A stretch of DNA of 41,176 nucleotides from an uncultured Bacilli bacterium (GTDB taxonomy: Bacteria; Bacillota_I; Bacilli_A; RF39; UBA660): NCBI GenBank assembly GCA_947627145.1, contig CANQUW010000001.1:1-41176 (forward strand), given 5' to 3'. The notes under the pieces were generated by a model. That model was not told the origin of the DNA, ran no database searches, and was given only the letters and a program-made list of their open reading frames with translations. Position numbers and translations under genes: made by a program. Shown here in pieces: positions 39,375-41,176 of the stretch (the first letter of the stretch is position 1; every line of letters begins with the position of its first letter).

Positions 39375-40754
39375 CTAGCTTTCTTTTTTTGTTTTAGAAC
39401 TATCATTTTCTTCACTTTCTTTATTTATAACAACCCATTTACCTTTTTTCTTTGAGCCTATTCTTTCAACATATCCATTATGGACTAATTCGCTAAAATA
39501 ATATCTAACCATTCTAGGTGTTAAGTTTAAAAATGTAGATATTTCTGCTTGGGTTATATTAGGTTTATCTAAAATTAATTTAATTATATTTTCTTGTATC
39601 TTATTTAAACTAAAATTTGAATAATCTACTTTTGTTTTTTCGCTTTGAATATTATATTCAAAATCATTTTCGTTATATTTAATACTTACTATTATAAAAT
39701 GTGGATAAAATTTATAAATACTTTTATCATATTTTTTAAGTATTTTTCTGATACCTGTGCCTAAATGCTCAACTAATTCTAGATCTTTAAATACTCTCAT
39801 AAGTTCTGGATTTTTAGGTGCAGAATATCCTTTTAAAAATTCTTCTTCAGTAAATTCATTTTGAATACCTCCAAAAGAAGATATTTCTAATCTATTATTA
39901 AAAAATTCAAATTTAGGAGGATATTCAGTTGACCAATCATTATGCACAAGTGCATTTACAATCGCTTCTCTAACTGCATTATAATCATACATAGACTTTT
40001 CTTTTCTTTCTGGATAAGTTATTTTAGCATATATTTTATTTTCTGTTCTAAATTTTTCTAAAACTCTATAAGTTGCTGTTATTAGTGAACACTCACCAAA
40101 TTCATAAAATTCCTCTATTTCATCTACATCATCACCAACATATTTTGCAACTTTTATAGAAATTCTATTATTATCTGCAAAAAGATAAGCAATATAATTA
40201 AATTTATTGTCCTTTGTATAAAAGTCTAATTGTCTTTCAAAATTATCACCAATATCAAATCCTTTTTCCATATAATACATTTTTAATTGTTGGAAAGTTA
40301 AATCTTGCTTTGGAGATACAATATTTTTTAAAGATTCTTTTGTTCTAGAACGAAACATTTCGTTTATTAATGTAGTTGTCATTTTTTCATTTGAACTACC
40401 AACTCTAATGAAACAACTATCAGTTGTCATTCCCATACCTTTAATATGATATGGTCTTTCAGTTCCTCTAGCAATTGTTATGTGGATGTATTTTTTCTTT
40501 TTTTCTTCTAAAATTTCAATATCAAACAATCCTAAAGCTGATGGTTCTATATTAGAAATTATTAAGTCTTTTATTTTTCTTTGTAGTAAATCCAAATTGT
40601 TTTTAAGTCCAACTATTTTTCCTTTATCATCAACTCCTATATAGATATTACCACCATCTTTACTATTTAAAAAGCTAATAACTGTTTCTTCTAAATTATC
40701 AGTGAGTTTGATCTTAAATTCATTTCTAACATCTTCAACTATATTGTTTATCAT
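39375..40754 (-). CDS. AlbA/Schlafen-type ATP-binding transcriptional regulator
   Basis: A 459-residue protein. The N-terminal AlbA_2 domain (Pfam AAA_4) covers about 8-130 (NEFKIKLTDNLEETVISFLNSKDGGNIYIGVDDKGKIVG). An ATPase-like domain follows (VREAIVNALVHNDWS near 255-270, EHLGTGIRKI near 330-340). The C-terminal winged helix covers about 385-440 (IIKLILDKPNITQAEISTFLNLTPRMVRYYFSELVHNGYVERIGS). Such proteins are frequent in accessory and mobile DNA and are thought to act as regulators. GGAGGT lies six bases before the ATG, and a repeat-flanked promoter lies upstream. The tail (SEENDSSKTKKES) is charged. Confidence 0.85.
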   Translation of the reverse strand: MINNIVEDVRNEFKIKLTDNLEETVISFLNSKDGGNIYIGVDDKGKIVGLKNNLDLLQRKIKDLIISNIEPSALGLFDIEILEEKKKKYIHITIARGTERPYHIKGMGMTTDSCFIRVGSSNEKMTTTLINEMFRSRTKESLKNIVSPKQDLTFQQLKMYYMEKGFDIGDNFERQLDFYTKDNKFNYIAYLFADNNRISIKVAKYVGDDVDEIEEFYEFGECSLITATYRVLEKFRTENKIYAKITYPERKEKSMYDYNAVREAIVNALVHNDWSTEYPPKFEFFNNRLEISSFGGIQNEFTEEEFLKGYSAPKNPELMRVFKDLELVEHLGTGIRKILKKYDKSIYKFYPHFIIVSIKYNENDFEYNIQSEKTKVDYSNFSLNKIQENIIKLILDKPNITQAEISTFLNLTPRMVRYYFSELVHNGYVERIGSKKKGKWVVINKESEENDSSKTKKES

Positions 40755-40782
40755 TATTACACCTCCAATATTTGTTAATTTA

Positions 40783-40788
40783 ATTATA
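40783..40788 (-). promoter_or_regulatory. -10 element of the AlbA-type gene
   Basis: TATAAT on the minus strand, 28 bases before the ATG; the -35 region abuts the 12-bp tandem repeats at 40805-40852. Confidence 0.5.
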
Positions 40789-40804
40789 CTATATTTTTGT
40801 ATAT

Positions 40805-40852
40805 TTTCCTAGCAAATTTCCTATTAAATTTCCTATTAAATTTCCTATTAAT
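40805..40852. repeat. Four 12-bp tandem repeats (TTTCCTATTAAA)
   Basis: Units at 40805 (variant TTTCCTAGCAAA), 40817, 40829 and 40841 (last base changed). They lie directly upstream of the AlbA-type gene promoter, on about one helical turn plus one base per unit. They look like iterons or stacked operators; spacers are absent, so this is not CRISPR. Confidence 0.75.
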
Positions 40853-40879
40853 TTTTTCTTAATTTTATAAAACTATAAC

Positions 40880-40903
40880 AAAAAAATTCCATATAACTGG
40901 AAT
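40880..40903 (-). terminator. Terminator after the 23-codon ORF
   Basis: ATTCCA (40886-40891) and TGGAAT (40898-40903) with a six-base loop, followed by T7 on the minus strand. Confidence 0.65.
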
Positions 40904-40907
40904 GTTT

Positions 40908-40979
40908 TTATAAACTTACTATTTGTTCAAATTCATCAACTTCCGAAGTATCAAATAAATACTGTAAATTATTATTCAA
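40908..40979 (-). CDS. Possible 23-residue small protein
   Basis: A short frame with TTG start at 40979, stop at 40910-40908, immediately followed by a terminator. A strong ribosome site (GAGGTGAT) lies about six bases upstream. The peptide (MNNNLQYLFDTSEVDEFEQI then VSL) is acidic and not hydrophobic. It could be a real micro-protein, a leader peptide, or a gene remnant inside the repeat-bracketed cassette. Confidence 0.35.
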   Translation of the reverse strand: MNNNLQYLFDTSEVDEFEQIVSL

Positions 40980-40991
40980 AATATCACCTCA

Positions 40992-41026
40992 TTTTTGCCA
41001 CCTAAATGCCACCTAAAATTTATTTT
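40992..41026. repeat. Right copy of the 35-bp direct repeat
   Basis: Pairs with 39317-39351 (three mismatches). Within this copy TGCCACCTAAA is itself repeated in tandem. The two copies bracket the AlbA-type gene, the tandem repeats and the 23-codon ORF (1675 bases start to start). Confidence 0.8.
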
Positions 41027-41027
41027 T

Positions 41028-41048
41028 GGTAGTTGAAAAGGTAGTTGA
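41028..41048. repeat. Tandem GGTAGTTGA pair
   Basis: GGTAGTTGA at 41028-41036 and 41040-41048, 12 bases apart, next to the right 35-bp repeat. No gene is seen between here and the right edge apart from the hairpin below. Confidence 0.5.
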
Positions 41049-41085
41049 TAACAAAAACAAACCTCTGTAAATTCTTATAAATAAA

Positions 41086-41109
41086 CAAAAGCGGAGCCAA
41101 ATTGGCTCC
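41086..41109 (-). terminator. Terminator-like hairpin near the right edge
   Basis: GGAGCCAA (41093-41100) with TTGGCTCC (41102-41109), followed on the minus strand by GCTTTTGTTT. It probably ends a gene lying right of the window. A second weak stem (GGAGT at 41118-41122 with ACTCC at 41135-41139) lies beside it. Confidence 0.5.
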
Positions 41110-41176
41110 TTCAGGGGGGAGTTTAAAATCACATACTCCTAAGTTTAAATATATAGTTTTCCCCTTATTTTATAAA

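Noticed and set aside
38487..40754. Classical Fic toxin-antitoxin pair
   Set aside because: The Fic protein carries its own inhibitory motif (SNRIEG), and the neighbour is an AlbA-type regulator, not a FicA/Phd-like antitoxin.
40805..40852. CRISPR array
   Set aside because: The 12-bp units are contiguous with no spacers, and no cas gene is in the window.
41093..41139. tRNA or structured RNA gene at the right edge
   Set aside because: Only simple hairpins can be formed; there is no cloverleaf, anticodon arm or T-loop consensus.
1..41176. Mycoplasma-type genetic code (TGA as Trp)
   Set aside because: Several genes end in TGA at sensible places (for example inside the terminator at 34305) and Trp is encoded by TGG throughout.

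Overview
The window is strongly AT-rich, densely coded DNA from a low-GC Gram-positive relative (Bacillota/Mycoplasmatota, most like an uncultured gut Bacilli lineage such as RF39 or Erysipelotrichia). Evidence: AGGAGG-type ribosome sites, extended -10 (TGn) promoters, a BceRS-BceAB-type module, TrkAH potassium uptake, an M23 and an NlpC/P60 wall enzyme, and a SipW-type signal peptide. TGA is used as a stop (for example at 34305 and 6610) and TGG codes for Trp, so the Mycoplasma code is not in use. I see no rRNA, tRNA, CRISPR array, transposase or integrase. Nearly all genes lie on the minus strand.

Layout. 1-870: 5' part of a secreted SipW-signal protein (minus) diverging from a tandem-XRE regulator; the gap holds a duplicated about 20-bp motif. 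1.3-3.9 kb: operon of pentapeptide protein, csaA, histidine phosphatase and ispG. 3.9-6.6 kb: acyltransferase, then membrane-anchored MerR, YbjQ and M23 peptidase, with a classic 19-bp-spacer MerR promoter. 6.6-10.3 kb: two unrelated flavoproteins and a transglutaminase-like protein. 10.4-13.5 kb: membrane-anchored NlpC/P60 protein, ispH, DUF362 protein. 13.7-18.2 kb: a giant MMPL/RND protein with about seven internal 80-residue repeats, divergent from a TetR regulator across a palindrome. 18.4-23.4 kb: unknown small protein, trkH-trkA, dxs. 23.6-28.7 kb: response regulator, kinase, ABC ATPase, FtsX-type permease and VanZ protein, with one shared operator core (TTAC-N6-GTAA) at both promoter regions. 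28.8 kb: NUDIX hydrolase.

29.3-34.2 kb is the best candidate for an undescribed system: a WG-repeat protein, a radical SAM enzyme of the COG1964/Tes-like type, an ICMT-type membrane methyltransferase, a DUF4395-like membrane protein, an Lgt homologue with altered active-site residues and an Asn-rich membrane protein, all overlapping or closely spaced. I infer a membrane-lipid or lipoprotein modification pathway; the product is unknown. 34.3-38.4 kb: a TetR regulator, a YugP-type zinc-peptidase homologue that has lost its HExxH motif, two paralogous 60-residue membrane proteins, DUF5684 and YjdF-like membrane proteins and a second NUDIX. 38.5-41.2 kb is accessory: a Fic protein and an AlbA-type ATP-binding regulator. 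The regulator and a 23-codon ORF are bracketed by 35-bp near-identical direct repeats, with further 9-12-bp tandem repeats upstream.

Three MEP-pathway genes (ispG, ispH, dxs) lie within 22 kb but in separate transcription units. At least seven genes place their stop codon inside the stem of their own terminator hairpin, a sign of extreme compaction.
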